Part shown: one piece after another, positions 14,638-24,000 of the stretch | Position numbering within the stretch: the first letter of the stretch is position 1 | Layout: every line of letters starts with the position of its first letter | NCBI RefSeq assembly: GCF_000316685.1 | Contig: NC_019680.1 | Coordinates: 1,675,501 to 1,739,500, forward strand | DNA: 64,000 nucleotides | Direction: 5' to 3' | DNA from: Synechococcus sp. PCC 6312 | GTDB taxonomy: Bacteria > Cyanobacteriota > Cyanobacteriia > Thermosynechococcales > Thermosynechococcaceae | Notes under the pieces: generated by a model | What the model was told of the DNA's origin: nothing | Databases searched by the model: none | What the model saw: only the letters and a program-made list of their open reading frames with translations | Position numbers and translations under genes: made by a program

Positions 14638-16917
14638 TTAATTTCGGTTTGTTACTTTCCATAACGCTCTCATGACTCTTAGTTCTTCATAGGAGAACTG
14701 TTCATTGAGTTCTTCATAGATGGGCTTGAGTCGGTCGGCTCCATGTTTGTCAAAGGCTTTAAGCATCATGGTTTGACGTTCTGGAGAGACTAATCTTTCG
14801 ATGCTGGGGATTTGTCCGGCTTCGATTCCATCGGCTAAGTGTTCATAGACTCGCTGGACTTTCATTTCAAGGGATTTGGCGATGTCTTGTGGGTATAGTC
14901 CCCTTTGGAACAGTTTGCAGACATTAAGTGTTCGTTCTCTCGCTGTTGGCTTCTTCTCGGTGGGAGTCTCGCTCGGGATGAAGCGAGGCATGGCTTCATG
15001 GAGTCTATGCTGTTGGCAGTAAGTGAAAATGTGCTTTACGAAGATAGAGCCATAGACTTCGAGTTTCTTGTCACCGACTCCCGTTATTTTGCTGAAGCTG
15101 GGGAGGCTGCAAGGGCGATAGCGGGCCATTTCCTTAAGGCTACTATCCGTAAAGATCATGTAGGGGGCAAGGCCCTGGTCATCGGCTAACTCTTTGCGAA
15201 GGGTACGGAGCGATTGGAACAATCCGGTATGGATGGGGCCGAGGTCAGGTTCTTTTTCGATTGTGACTTTTTCTTTGCTGAGTTGGTTGGGGAGCGCAAC
15301 CCAAACTTGGTGCTGTCCTCTCAGTACCGCCCAACTCAGGGTATTGAGGGTGAGGATACCGTGGCCATCATCGGATTCATTGACGAGGTTTTGTTGGACG
15401 AGACTGCGGGCTAGATGCTGCCACTCCTTGATGGACTTATCAAGGCCAATGCCAAAGGTTGAGAGAGTTTCATGACCGTTTTTGGTAACTTTGTCACGGG
15501 TTGAGCCTCTCAAAACATCAATGATGTAGCGACTACCAAATCGTTCGCCAGTGCGGGCGACACAGGAGAGAAACTTTTGGGCTTCGATTGTCCAGTCTTG
15601 TTTAGGTTTGGGAAAGCGGCAGTTATCACATTGGCCACAGTTGCCGGGGAAGGCTTCACCGAAGTAACCGAGGAGGGTTGTTCTGCGACAGAGGGTGCTG
15701 TCGGCATAGGCGGCAATCTGCCGGAGTTGTTGTCGGGCGATGCGCTGCTCATCTTCCAGGGGTTCATTGGTTTCCGGGTGAACCTTGTTCTGAATAAACC
15801 AGTCTGCCTGTTTGATGTCTCCAGGGCTGAAGAACAGGGTGCATCGGGCCGGTTCACCATCCCGACCGCCCCGACCCGATTCTTGGTAATAGCCTTCAAT
15901 GGTCTGGGGCAGATCGTAATGGATGACAAAGCGGACATCGGGCTTATTGATACCCATACCAAAGGCAACCGTGGCCACCATAATTTGCACATCGTCCCGA
16001 ATAAAACGGGTTTGATGGTCGGTGCGGGTGTCGTTATTCAGTCCAGCGTGGTAGGGCAGGGCTGAAATACCATTCTCGTTTAATTCACTGGCCAGCTTTT
16101 CAACGTTTTTGCGGCTCATGCAGTAGATGATGCCAGAGCCTTCTGTTTTTTTGATGTAGCGAGTGAGTTCCGATAGGCTGACTTTACCTCGGCTTTTTTC
16201 AATGACTTCGTAGTAGAGGTTAGGGCGGTTAAAGCTGGCGACATGGATAAAGGGCTGTTTGAGGGAGAGTTGTTCAGTAATGTCGGCTCGGACACAGTGG
16301 GTCGCTGTGGCGGTCAAGGCCATCATCGGAATGCTTGGAAAGAGTTCTCGTAACCGACTGAGTTGGCGATAGTCGGGTCGAAAGTCATGACCCCATTCGG
16401 ATACACAATGGGCTTCATCCACGACAAAGCTGGCAATCCCAACCGTTTGGTGGATGTTGGCTAATAAGGCGGTAAATGAGTCACTGACTAAGCGCTCTGG
16501 GGCAACGTAGAGCAGTTTGACCTCTCCATTGAGAATGGAGTGAATGCGCGCTCTGGCTTCAGCGGCAGCTAAGGTGCTGTTGAGAAACGTGGCCGGAATG
16601 CCATTTTTCTGCAAGGCCAGCACCTGGTCTAACATCAGGGCAATGAGGGGCGAGACAACGAGCGTTACCCCTGGCTTGAGGAGGGCGGGTAACTGAAAGC
16701 AGATAGACTTGCCCCCGCCAGTTGGCAGAATGGCTAAAACGTCTTGCTGATTGAGGGATGCATTGATAATCTCTGCCTGACCGGGGCGGAATGCCTCATA
16801 GCCGAAATAATGCTTGAGGGCTTCTAGGGGTAACATACAGGACGAGGCAAAGGTCTTTGAAATTGTATCAGAATCAAGATTCTTTCTGGTTTGGGTCTTT
16901 GGTTGGGTGATGACCAT
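14638..16917 (-). CDS. recQ: RecQ-family ATP-dependent DNA helicase
   Basis: In this 759-residue protein, YEAFRPGQAEII is motif 0, LPTGGGKSICFQLP motif I, VVDEAHCVSEWGHDFRPDY motif II and the RecQ aromatic loop, ALTATAT motif III, and QESGRGGRDG motif VI. The zinc-binding region has CRRTT, CGQCDNC. The C-terminus contains an HRDC-like domain and a helix-turn-helix-like tail with FQRGLYPQDIAKSLEMKV. It unwinds DNA 3' to 5' in recombination and repair. It is a long RecQ, and the extra island copy may differ from the housekeeping one. The start overlaps a small GAGRKS gene by 44 bp. Confidence 0.93.
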   Translation of the reverse strand: MVITQPKTQTRKNLDSDTISKTFASSCMLPLEALKHYFGYEAFRPGQAEIINASLNQQDVLAILPTGGGKSICFQLPALLKPGVTLVVSPLIALMLDQVLALQKNGIPATFLNSTLAAAEARARIHSILNGEVKLLYVAPERLVSDSFTALLANIHQTVGIASFVVDEAHCVSEWGHDFRPDYRQLSRLRELFPSIPMMALTATATHCVRADITEQLSLKQPFIHVASFNRPNLYYEVIEKSRGKVSLSELTRYIKKTEGSGIIYCMSRKNVEKLASELNENGISALPYHAGLNNDTRTDHQTRFIRDDVQIMVATVAFGMGINKPDVRFVIHYDLPQTIEGYYQESGRGGRDGEPARCTLFFSPGDIKQADWFIQNKVHPETNEPLEDEQRIARQQLRQIAAYADSTLCRRTTLLGYFGEAFPGNCGQCDNCRFPKPKQDWTIEAQKFLSCVARTGERFGSRYIIDVLRGSTRDKVTKNGHETLSTFGIGLDKSIKEWQHLARSLVQQNLVNESDDGHGILTLNTLSWAVLRGQHQVWVALPNQLSKEKVTIEKEPDLGPIHTGLFQSLRTLRKELADDQGLAPYMIFTDSSLKEMARYRPCSLPSFSKITGVGDKKLEVYGSIFVKHIFTYCQQHRLHEAMPRFIPSETPTEKKPTARERTLNVCKLFQRGLYPQDIAKSLEMKVQRVYEHLADGIEAGQIPSIERLVSPERQTMMLKAFDKHGADRLKPIYEELNEQFSYEELRVMRALWKVTNRN

Positions 16918-17113
16918 TGATGGTGTTTGGTTTAATTTCCAATTGCCTTAGGACATCTGAGATTGAGAGTTGATGTTCGCTTGCGTATTGATCGAGTTCG
17001 TGGGCGATTTCGAGTAGCTGTTGAGCAATGATGACCGGGACGCGAATGGTGCAGGTTTTCTGGTTTTGCCATGCACTTTTGCGCCCGGCCCCTTTTCGTT
17101 TTCCGCCTCGCAT
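16874..17113 (-). CDS. Small GAGRKS-motif DNA-binding-like protein
   Basis: This 79-residue protein begins MRGGKRKGAGRKSAW, a basic Gly-Ala-Gly-Arg segment like that of the local UmuD, then TCTIRVPVIIAQQLLEIA, which resembles a ribbon-helix-helix strand and helix. The start ATG directly follows the TAA of the upstream gene, and the end overlaps recQ by 44 bp, so the three genes form an operon. It may be a regulator or an antitoxin. Confidence 0.6.
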   Translation of the reverse strand: MRGGKRKGAGRKSAWQNQKTCTIRVPVIIAQQLLEIAHELDQYASEHQLSISDVLRQLEIKPNTINGHHPTKDPNQKES

Positions 17114-17401
17114 TTAATGGGGAGTTTTATTTTTGAGCCGTCCGGTCGTATTAATCCGCTCATTCATTTTTTCCTTCAGTCGAGCGGCGATGATACGGTC
17201 TTTGTTGCTCTCGTTATGGAGCCAGACTGACTCAGCGAACTTACGGTCTGCTTCTTTGTTGAGCTTGTCAATGAGTTGGTTGTACTCTTCAAGTCCATTG
17301 GTTAGCAGACAATATTCGGCATACTCTTGTATGATGACTTCCGATTCGTCTAGGTGATACTTTTCCTTGATTTCTGCTTCAAATTCATGGATGGATTTTA
17401 T
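17114..17401 (-). CDS. Hypothetical helical protein without a standard start codon
   Basis: On the minus strand an open frame of about 95 codons reads IKSIHEFEAEIKEKYH, continues through EYNQLIDKLNKEADRKF and ends TGRLKNKTPH, then TAA ATG into the next gene. It is preceded by a perfect AGGAGG, but the codons that follow are ATT (17402-17404) and ATA (17399-17401). No ATG, GTG or TTG exists in frame until near the C-terminus, and a TAA lies a few codons upstream. Either a rare ATT/ATA start is used or an ATG mutated to ATA. The protein is very charged and helical. Tight coupling to the GAGRKS gene and recQ supports it as a real gene. Confidence 0.55.
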   Translation of the reverse strand: MKSIHEFEAEIKEKYHLDESEVIIQEYAEYCLLTNGLEEYNQLIDKLNKEADRKFAESVWLHNESNKDRIIAARLKEKMNERINTTGRLKNKTPH

Positions 17402-17460
17402 AATTCCTCCTGGGTGGGTTTACACAAAGAAACGATGCATGACATTGACTGTTTCAACTT

Positions 17461-17477
17461 GTTTAATTTTGTTAAAC
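17461..17477. promoter_or_regulatory. Inverted repeat GTTTAA-N5-TTAAAC upstream of recQ operon
   Basis: Perfect 6-bp arms at 17461-17466 and 17472-17477, about 60 bp before the ribosome site of the first recQ-operon gene on the minus strand. TTAGGTTTAAC at 17489-17499 repeats part of an arm. A regulator of the small RHH type could bind here. Confidence 0.35.
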
Positions 17478-17578
17478 TATTGATTGTGTTAGGTTTAACG
17501 CTCTGTTGAATGGGACTGTTATTTTGTTTTCTCCTTATCTTTCGGTAAACTTAACGTATCCTTAACCACTAATTCCGA

Positions 17579-17872
17579 ATGGACGATTTCAGCCTCTTAT
17601 TTTCCGAAACTGTAATGAGTCGGCTCTTGGAGCATTTGGATGGGAGTACGGCTCATTTGCTGCGGGGCTGCCGCGTATCGAAATGTGGATGTTCATTAGT
17701 GGTGGGGTGTCCCTCAGATGATGTGGCGATTAAGTTGTCAACGTGCTTGTGTCATTCGCTGGGGGAGCGTTGTATGGTTTTGGGGTTTAGTTATGTTTAT
17801 TTCGTCTGCCCTGATGCCTTTGCCTTTCAGTTTGACCTGAACGATTTGGGTCAGTTTGTCCTGAATATGTAG
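17579..17872 (+). CDS. Possible hypothetical protein (97 aa)
   Basis: An ATG-started frame with a plausible protein-like composition: LLEHLDGSTAHLLRGCRVSK, a Cys-containing beta region (CGCSLVVGCPSDDVAIKL), a helix with SLGERCMVLG and a Phe-rich end. It has five to six Cys but no clear zinc pattern. It is divergent from the recQ operon with a promoter-sized gap. Nothing else explains this stretch, but I cannot confirm it from sequence alone. Confidence 0.4.
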   Translation: MDDFSLLFSETVMSRLLEHLDGSTAHLLRGCRVSKCGCSLVVGCPSDDVAIKLSTCLCHSLGERCMVLGFSYVYFVCPDAFAFQFDLNDLGQFVLNM

Positions 17873-17900
17873 ATTGTGGTGGGTTTGTTCTAGGGGAAGT

Positions 17901-18323
17901 CTAGAGTTTCAGCCGCAGTTGTCCAATATCGTTGTGGTATTTTTCTTTTTTGCGGCGGCGCGTTGCTTTGGCATTGCTGACATGGTGAGTCATGTCATGG
18001 GCCAGATGGCAGCGGGGGCATAGGGCTTTTAGGTTTTATGCCTACGGCAGGCTCACGCCAACGATGCGGTTATCCTGTGGGCGATGGTTGAGGTGGGCGA
18101 CGGTCAAGGTGAACCGTTGTACCTTTTCCCGGTCGTTTTCGAGGGTGTCTTTAATCCAGCATTTATCAGGGTGGTCGCATAACCAGTGAATGAAGACTTT
18201 CCAGGGAACGCCTGGTTTGCGGCATGGCCGCCCACAGTCTTGGCATATCCAGTTGGCATTGTGCTTAATGGTATAGGCAATGGCTTTCCAGTTTTTAGGA
18301 TATTTGCGTTTATCCATTGGCAT
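17901..18323 (-). pseudogene. HNH endonuclease gene interrupted by a 27-bp repeat
   Basis: The first part (MPMDKRKYPKNWKAIAYTIK) has a CQDCGRPC zinc pair and AHLNHRPQDNRI, the HNH core. After it, 27 bp introduce TAG and TAA in frame. The same frame then continues NLKALCPRCHLAHDMTHH and RRRKKEKYHNDI to the stop at 17901-17903. Removing the 27 bp gives a 131-residue protein with both zinc pairs and the catalytic region intact. It was therefore a normal phage- or intron-type HNH nuclease before the insertion. If the first stop is effective, the truncated product lacks the second CxxC and should be inactive. Confidence 0.8.
18036..18062. repeat. 27-bp palindromic interspersed repeat in HNH gene
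   Basis: The plus-strand segment contains gcctacggcaggctcacgcc, which includes the imperfect palindrome GCCT-ACGGC-AGGC. Very similar short palindromes are dispersed in many cyanobacterial genomes (general knowledge). Here it lies exactly between codons of the HNH gene, keeps the frame, and adds two stop codons. Confidence 0.7.
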
Positions 18324-19361
18324 GGTTAACGCCTCGACCGTTGATGACCCTATCCGAATATAGCTTTATGCAGACTGTTCTAGATGAACAGAAATCTTCT
18401 ACAAGCGTTGGCAACAGCCTACCGGAGGTATAGCGAAGCACTACCAAGCCTTGACTAGAGACTGCGAGTTGTCCTTTTTATTGATGCTTGTCTAGATTCA
18501 AGAGAGACTAAGCGCGCCCTCGCAGTAAAGATGACCCTAGAAGGATTTATCCATCAGCAGATTATGAATATTCTTCAAGTTTCATCAGGATTCATCACAA
18601 AATGGAAACAAGCGTTTCTATTATCAGGTGTGAATGGGCTAAAACTTGCGTATAAAGGTAAGCCTGCATATTTGACAGAGGTTGAAAAACAACAGGTACT
18701 GGACTGGATAAAGCAACAAAATTATTGGAATCTTGAAGAGTTGGAGGCGTATATTTTAGATACATTTAATGTTATCTATTCTGCAAAGTCTAGCTATTAT
18801 AATTTATTACATGAAGCGGGTCTATCTTGGCAAAAAGCACAAGTCACTCATCCCTTAAAAGACCCTGATAAAGTCGCCTTAAAAAAAGAGATTTGTCAGC
18901 ATTTAGAAGCTAATCGAGTTTCAAATGAAGCCTCCCCGCCGCAAGCGGACGGGGTATCAGTATCAAAAGATACTTAGTTGCTCATCTCTGTGTAATTGCA
19001 AGTATTCTTGTCCTTCACTTTTAACGTAGCTGGCAATCATTTTCTCGTCCCCGTATTTCCCAACTGTACTCGCAAAATATCCATCACTCCAAAACTCACC
19101 TCCCCATAACTGTCGCTTAACTTGAGGGCATCGCTTAAAAATTTCCCGAGCCGTTAAACTTTTGAGCATGGTCACTAATTTCGTCACACTATACGTCGGA
19201 ACTGACTGCACTAAAAAATGAACATGGTCTTTATCTACACCAATCTCAACAAATTTAATCTCATAGCGTTTTTCTATTTCTAAGCAGACTTCTCTCAATA
19301 CCTCATCCACTCGTTCATCGATTACGGCTCGACGATATTTAGCCGGAAATACCAGGTGATA

Positions 19362-20263
19362 TAGTACTTTCAATTAAGAAGTAAAGATGAAAAGTCAATG
19401 CCGTACAGCATGGATTTGCGCACCCGAGTCGTGACCTTTGTAAAAGAGGGTGGCAGCAAAGCAGAGGCAGCTCGTCGGTTTCAGGTGTGTCCGGCAACGG
19501 TCTATAACTGGTTGAACCGAGAGGATTTACGTCCCACCGTTGTCAAACGTCGTCAGCGCAAGCTCGATTGGGCGGTTCTAGAACAGCACGTTAAAGACCA
19601 CCCCAATGCCCGCCTCTGTGACCGAGCAGCCCATTTCGGGGTGAACATTCACGCCATTTGGTATGCTCTGAAGCAGATGAAAATTACCCGAAAAAAAACA
19701 GCAAAAGTATCGAGAACGCAATCCTCAGGAACGTCAAGTCTATCTCAAGCAATTACAGGAGATTGTGAAGCGACAGGGGTCGAGATGTCTCGTTTACATC
19801 GATGAAAGTGGCTTTGACAACCGAGTCTCTCAACCCTGGGGGTGGGCCCAACGAGGCACCAAGCTCTTTGCAGACAGAACCGGAAAACGAGAAAAACGGG
19901 AAAATCTACTCATGGCCAGATGCAAAGATGCTCTATTAGCCCCCATGGTAGTTGAGGGAAGCGTTGATGCCGGATGTTTTGAGAAATGGCTGTCTGAGTG
20001 GGTATTACCAACCCTCCAAGTCCCGTCCGTGTTGATTTTAGACAATGCCCCGATTCACCGGAAAAATGTGATTCGAGACATTGCCCACCAATGCGCGCAT
20101 CAGGTGCTCTTCCTACCCAAATACTCGCCAGACTTTAACAAGATTGAGCACGATTTTGCTGCCTTGAAGAAACGAAGACAGTATGCAACGCCAGACACCG
20201 CCATTGATGACATTATTCGAGACTATGCCAACCGCAATCTCTAAGACTTATTTGTAATTACTA
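19362..20263 (+). mobile_element. Inner IS630/Tc1-type element (902 bp)
   Basis: The ends TAGTACTTTCAATTAAG and its imperfect inverted counterpart (TAGTAATTACAAATAAG on the other strand) are flanked by TA at 19360-19361 and 20264-20265. Excision with one TA restores the IS200 tnpA frame perfectly, which fixes the boundaries. The element holds one transposase in two overlapping frames and is the youngest insertion of the nest. Confidence 0.85.
19398..20244 (+). CDS. IS630-family transposase in two frames (A8 slippery site)
   Basis: The first frame (MPYSMDLRTRVVTFVKEGGS) encodes the helix-turn-helix (AEAARRFQVCPATVYNWL) up to MKITRKKTAK. At CGAAAAAAAACAGC (A8, about 19690-19697) a +1 change leads into KKQQKYRERNPQERQVYLKQ and the DDE half: LVYIDESGFDNR (first Asp), VLILDNAPIH (second Asp) and LPKYSPDFNKIEHDFAALKK (Glu position). 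Many IS630-like elements make their transposase by frameshifting at such A runs, so this copy may be active. The total is about 281 residues, usual for the ISY100-like group. Confidence 0.8.
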
Positions 20264-21017
20264 TATAGCAAAACTGTGACGTTATGACTCTTATGGATGT
20301 ACTCGCTCATTTCTCAAGGGTACGCCCCTTTCTTGAATGCCCGAAGGGCTATAGGGGCGGGGAATCTACCCAAAGAGATTGAATCGGGAAAAACCTTTGT
20401 CTACTGGGCGGATCAGTGTCATCTCGTTTCAGGGGATATTTGTGGATATGCTTGGGGTAAAACGGATAAAAGAGTACAGGTTCCTATCAAAAATATAAAG
20501 GAAAGGCAAACATATTATGGTGCAATTAACTATGTCACAAGTCGCCTAATTGTAAGACCTTATTCCAATGGAAATAGCCAGAATACCATTCAGTTTATCA
20601 AAGAGATAAAGACGATTCATCCTAATCAGAAAGTTATTGTGATTTGGGATGGTGCAGCATATCATAGCAGTCATGATTTCCGTAATTATTTACATCAAGT
20701 CAATGGAGATAAGCCAGAACAAGAATGGTCTATTTACTGCATCAAATTAGCCCCATACGCACCGGAACAAAATCCGATTGAAGCAGTGTGGTTGCAAGCT
20801 AAAAACTTCTTGAGGAATGAGTGAAATTTATTGAAAAAATTTAAGATTACTAAATGGCTGTTTCAAGAGTTTTTAAGTCATTTTGTTCTCCATTCTTATC
20901 ATCTCAGTATGTATGGTATATTCTCATGAATAATTCATGTTTGCTATACTTCTTAGAAATCATTGGAATTCTTTGGGTCAATTTTTGAACTGTTGATCCT
21001 AAATTGAGAGATAAATC

Positions 21018-24000
21018 TTAAAACGATGCGAAAGTCGCTTGTAAGACCATATCGTTGTAGTCTCTATCACCGCCTCCGAAAATATCTTCAAAGCCCCAGA
21101 GAGTGTTACCCAACCGCCGGACATGGGCCACTCCATCAGGATTTGCTGCCTCAAAAGAGAAGAAGGTGTGAATAGAGCCAGTAGAGGCATTACTGGGATT
21201 AGTCCCTAAAAACTGGTCCAGGCTGCCATTGGTAATTAGTGCCATCCCATAGAGAGCACCACTGGGGAGGACAACGGATTGTCCTTGACTGGTAAAAATG
21301 GTGGGCACAGTGGGTAATAGCTTGCCTGTCAGGGGGTCTTGAATCCGTTCCATCACAGCTTGGGTATAGCTTGTATCTCCCGGTTTGAGATCAATGACTC
21401 CATCGCCAGTAGTATCTAGCCCCCCTGTTAAACTATCCACTTGAAATAAAGCCAAGGTATTGTTGTAAGCTCCGCCCCGAGCCAGTTCAAAACGAGCGGT
21501 GATAGTTTGTCCTGCTTGTCCAGGAGTGACCAGAACCGGTGTGCCTACCTCAAATTGGGTGTTTGACCAGCGGAGCTCAAAATAGCCCCGACTATCGGCT
21601 TCAGCCTCAAAAGCGGGGTCACTAGTAGAGAGTTGAGTTTGCCCATTTTGGCTCAGGAACATCCCATAATATTGATTACCTATGAGGTTCGTTGCTTGAA
21701 ACGCGCCATTGGTCTGAAACTCGGATTGAACAAGGAGTTGAGGGTCTTGTAATGCGGCTTGGGCAGCGTTGGTGGTCAGGGCATTCAAGTTACTCGCCGA
21801 GGCATTTTGGAAAATAGTCTGGTGGCGGGCCTGGGCGGCGGCGGCATATCCGGGGTCGGTGGGCAGTAAATTACCAATTCGCCCCTGAGCATCATCCACC
21901 TGAAACACCCCAAACCGATAGGCCCCTTTGGCTGTGACGTTATGGAACTGGAGCGCACTATCACTGGCGGTGGGAATATAGAAAATACCGGCATTAACTT
22001 CTACAGGGCCAGGGGTAACTTGACTAGGGGCACTAGTTCCGGCAATCACTCCATTAGCAACCTTATCACTATCGCCGCTCCCGCCATCCAGGAGGTGCAG
22101 TTTGAGGGTATCCGTTAGGCCATCATCATCAGTATCCACAAACTCGATACCTGTTTGGCCATTATACAGAAACTCTTCATAGCGACTAGTTTGAGCATTA
22201 AATCGATAGTAACTATTGAGATCATGTACTCCAGTAAAGGGTAAGGTTAGGATCGTTTTTTCACCAGGAACAGCTACCTTAAAATTCTGAATCCCAAATG
22301 GTAGATAACTCCCCAAATTCAAGCTCTCAGATGGGGCTAAGTTTATCATATCTAAGTTACGCAGTTGAACTTGATTATCAACATCCGTATTAAAGTGCAA
22401 TGAACGATCTGTAATGGCAGTGGCTTGCTCGTCTGGGAGTGGAGTGATTCCTAAACTCATTTGTTTGAGGCGTGGCCCTAACACGTCGTCATCAATTAAG
22501 TTAATTTTGACCTTTGCTTCGGTCTCGCCTGCTGCAAAGTGAACATAACCAACTTGACCGTGATAATGACTCCCTGCATGGGCGGTGCTATTGATAGTGC
22601 GATAACGAACAGCAGCAGCTTTGGTTAAGTCTCCACTGCGAGACACGGTAAACACTAGGTTCTGGTGATTTTCACTCATCACTGGACTAGAAACATGAAA
22701 CTGGGTAGGTTGAGGTTTAGTCTTCGTGGCTGCAGTAGAGGATGCCTGGTTATGATTGGTAACAGTTGCATCTAAGCCACTAAGGGAGAAGAATGTGGCA
22801 ACATCAGAGCTACTTGAAAGGAGTGGAATTGGACTATTAGTGACTGGGGCATTAAAGCTAATGTTGGCTATTGGTATTACAGTATTGATCCACACTTGGG
22901 CTGCCCCTGCTTGATACACCGCATAATTCTCGCCACTAATGTATTGATTTCCGTTAGCATTAAAATCGGGGCTGAGGTTAATCCGGTCTGTACTGTCACC
23001 ATTAATCGTGAGGATATTCGTGTTACTTGATAACTTCAGAATTGTGACGCTGTTGAGGCCGAGTAAGTTACTGCCGTGGTTGCGAATATCCAGAACCTCC
23101 AGATCTTGGAGGCGGCTGCCAGGAGCTAAGGTGGTCAAATCCCAGGCCTGGCCGTTGTAGCCGTAGAGAGCTAAGGTATCTGTGCCACTGCCACCATCCA
23201 CCCGCCGGAAATTTGTATCTTGCACTTGCAGCCAATCGTTACCCACACCACCGAGAAGAACATCATAGCCGCCGTTGCCCAAAAGCGTATCATCCCCAGA
23301 TTGCCCCAAAAGTACATCCCCGGTTGCTGTCCCCAGAAGCGTGTCATCGCCAATGCTCCCATATTGATTGACACTAGCTGTGAAGTCTCCACCAAATAGG
23401 ACGTAGCTGAGGTTGTCCCCAGGCGCACCAATGACCAAATCATCAAAGCCATCACCATTGACATCCCCACCCCCACTGAGGGAACTACCGGCTTTGGAGT
23501 TTTCCAGGCCTACGATTTGGAAGCCAGCCAAACTGATTAAGGATGTGACCGAAATATTGGCTCCAGTTCCCCCTCCGCCTTGGCTGTAGTCAAAGACCAG
23601 ATTATTCAGAGAGGTGAAGCCGGCTCCAGGATTTTCAACTAAGATCGTTTGAATTTGTCCCTGACTGACTGTGGCAAGAATTACGCCGGGTTGAGTGCTG
23701 GTGCTACTGGTCACAAAAATCTCAAATGTGCCAGAACCCCCATTCAAGTAACCTGAGCCACGAGCAGTTAAAGAAATTGCCCCAATTTTCCCATCCGTGA
23801 TCGTTCCAGAGGTTATATTAATTGGCTGAAGCTGGCTAAGGTTAATGCTACTGAGTGTCCCTAAGTCACGAGAGCCAAAGACAACATAGGTAATGCCAGC
23901 ATTATTCCCATAGGTACCGCTGTTATAGTTGGGTGAAGCAATCAAAACATCATCAAACCCATCCCCATTAATATCCCCCGCTTGGGAAAAGGTGGCCTGG

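Larger units (their letters stand above)
18963..20310 (-). pseudogene. tnpA: IS200-type Y1 transposase TnpA, interrupted
   Basis: The first 15 codons (20310-20266) read MSEYIHKSHNVTVLL. After removal of 902 bp of inner IS plus its TA duplication, they join exactly to YHLVFPAKYRRAVIDERV at 19361 and continue to the stop at 18963, giving 147 residues. HVHFLVQSVP holds the HUH histidines. The remaining 5'-truncated frame could only start at a TTG at 19373 and would lack the N-terminal strand. Single-strand transposase of the IS200/IS605 group, inactive here. Confidence 0.85.
18918..20371 (-). mobile_element. IS200-type element inserted in the IS630 transposase
   Basis: The inserted segment contains an IS200-type tnpA on the minus strand. 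Its ends are hairpins rather than inverted repeats: CCCCG...CGGGG at 18934-18954 with an inner CCGC/GCGG pair at the right end, and a CGCCCC...GGGGCG structure around 20323-20361 at the left end. There is no target duplication, as expected for the HUH family. Without the nested IS630 element and its TA duplication it is about 550 bp. Confidence 0.75.
18384..20929 (+). pseudogene. IS630-family transposase, split and with two nonsense codons
   Basis: The frame starts at ATG 18384 (MNRNLLQALATAYRRYSE), meets TAG at 18456, continues RLRVVLFIDACLDSRETKRA and a helix-turn-helix (LEGFIHQQIMNILQVSSGFI), and reaches LEANR at 18917. It resumes at 20372 with KEIESGKTFVYWADQCHLV (first catalytic Asp), VIVIWDGAAYH (second) and APEQNPIEAVW (Glu), meets TGA at 20822, and runs on in the same frame (KWLFQEFLSHFVLHSYHLS) to TGA at 20927-20929. 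Joining 18917 to 20372 keeps the frame and gives 363 codons. The two nonsense codons show the copy was inactive independently of the insertion. Confidence 0.85.
18361..20946 (+). mobile_element. Outer IS630-type element, interrupted
   Basis: The ends are TAGC... at 18361 and ...GCTA at 20946, each flanked by TA (18359-18360 and 20947-20948), the target duplication expected for IS630/Tc1 elements. After removing the inner 1,454-bp insertion the element would be about 1,132 bp, a usual size for the family. It lies between the HNH gene and the giant exoprotein gene. Confidence 0.7.

Noticed and set aside
15194-16065. Several open frames on the opposite strand of recQ
   Set aside because: They mirror codon-biased coding sequence of a clear RecQ gene and have no independent support.
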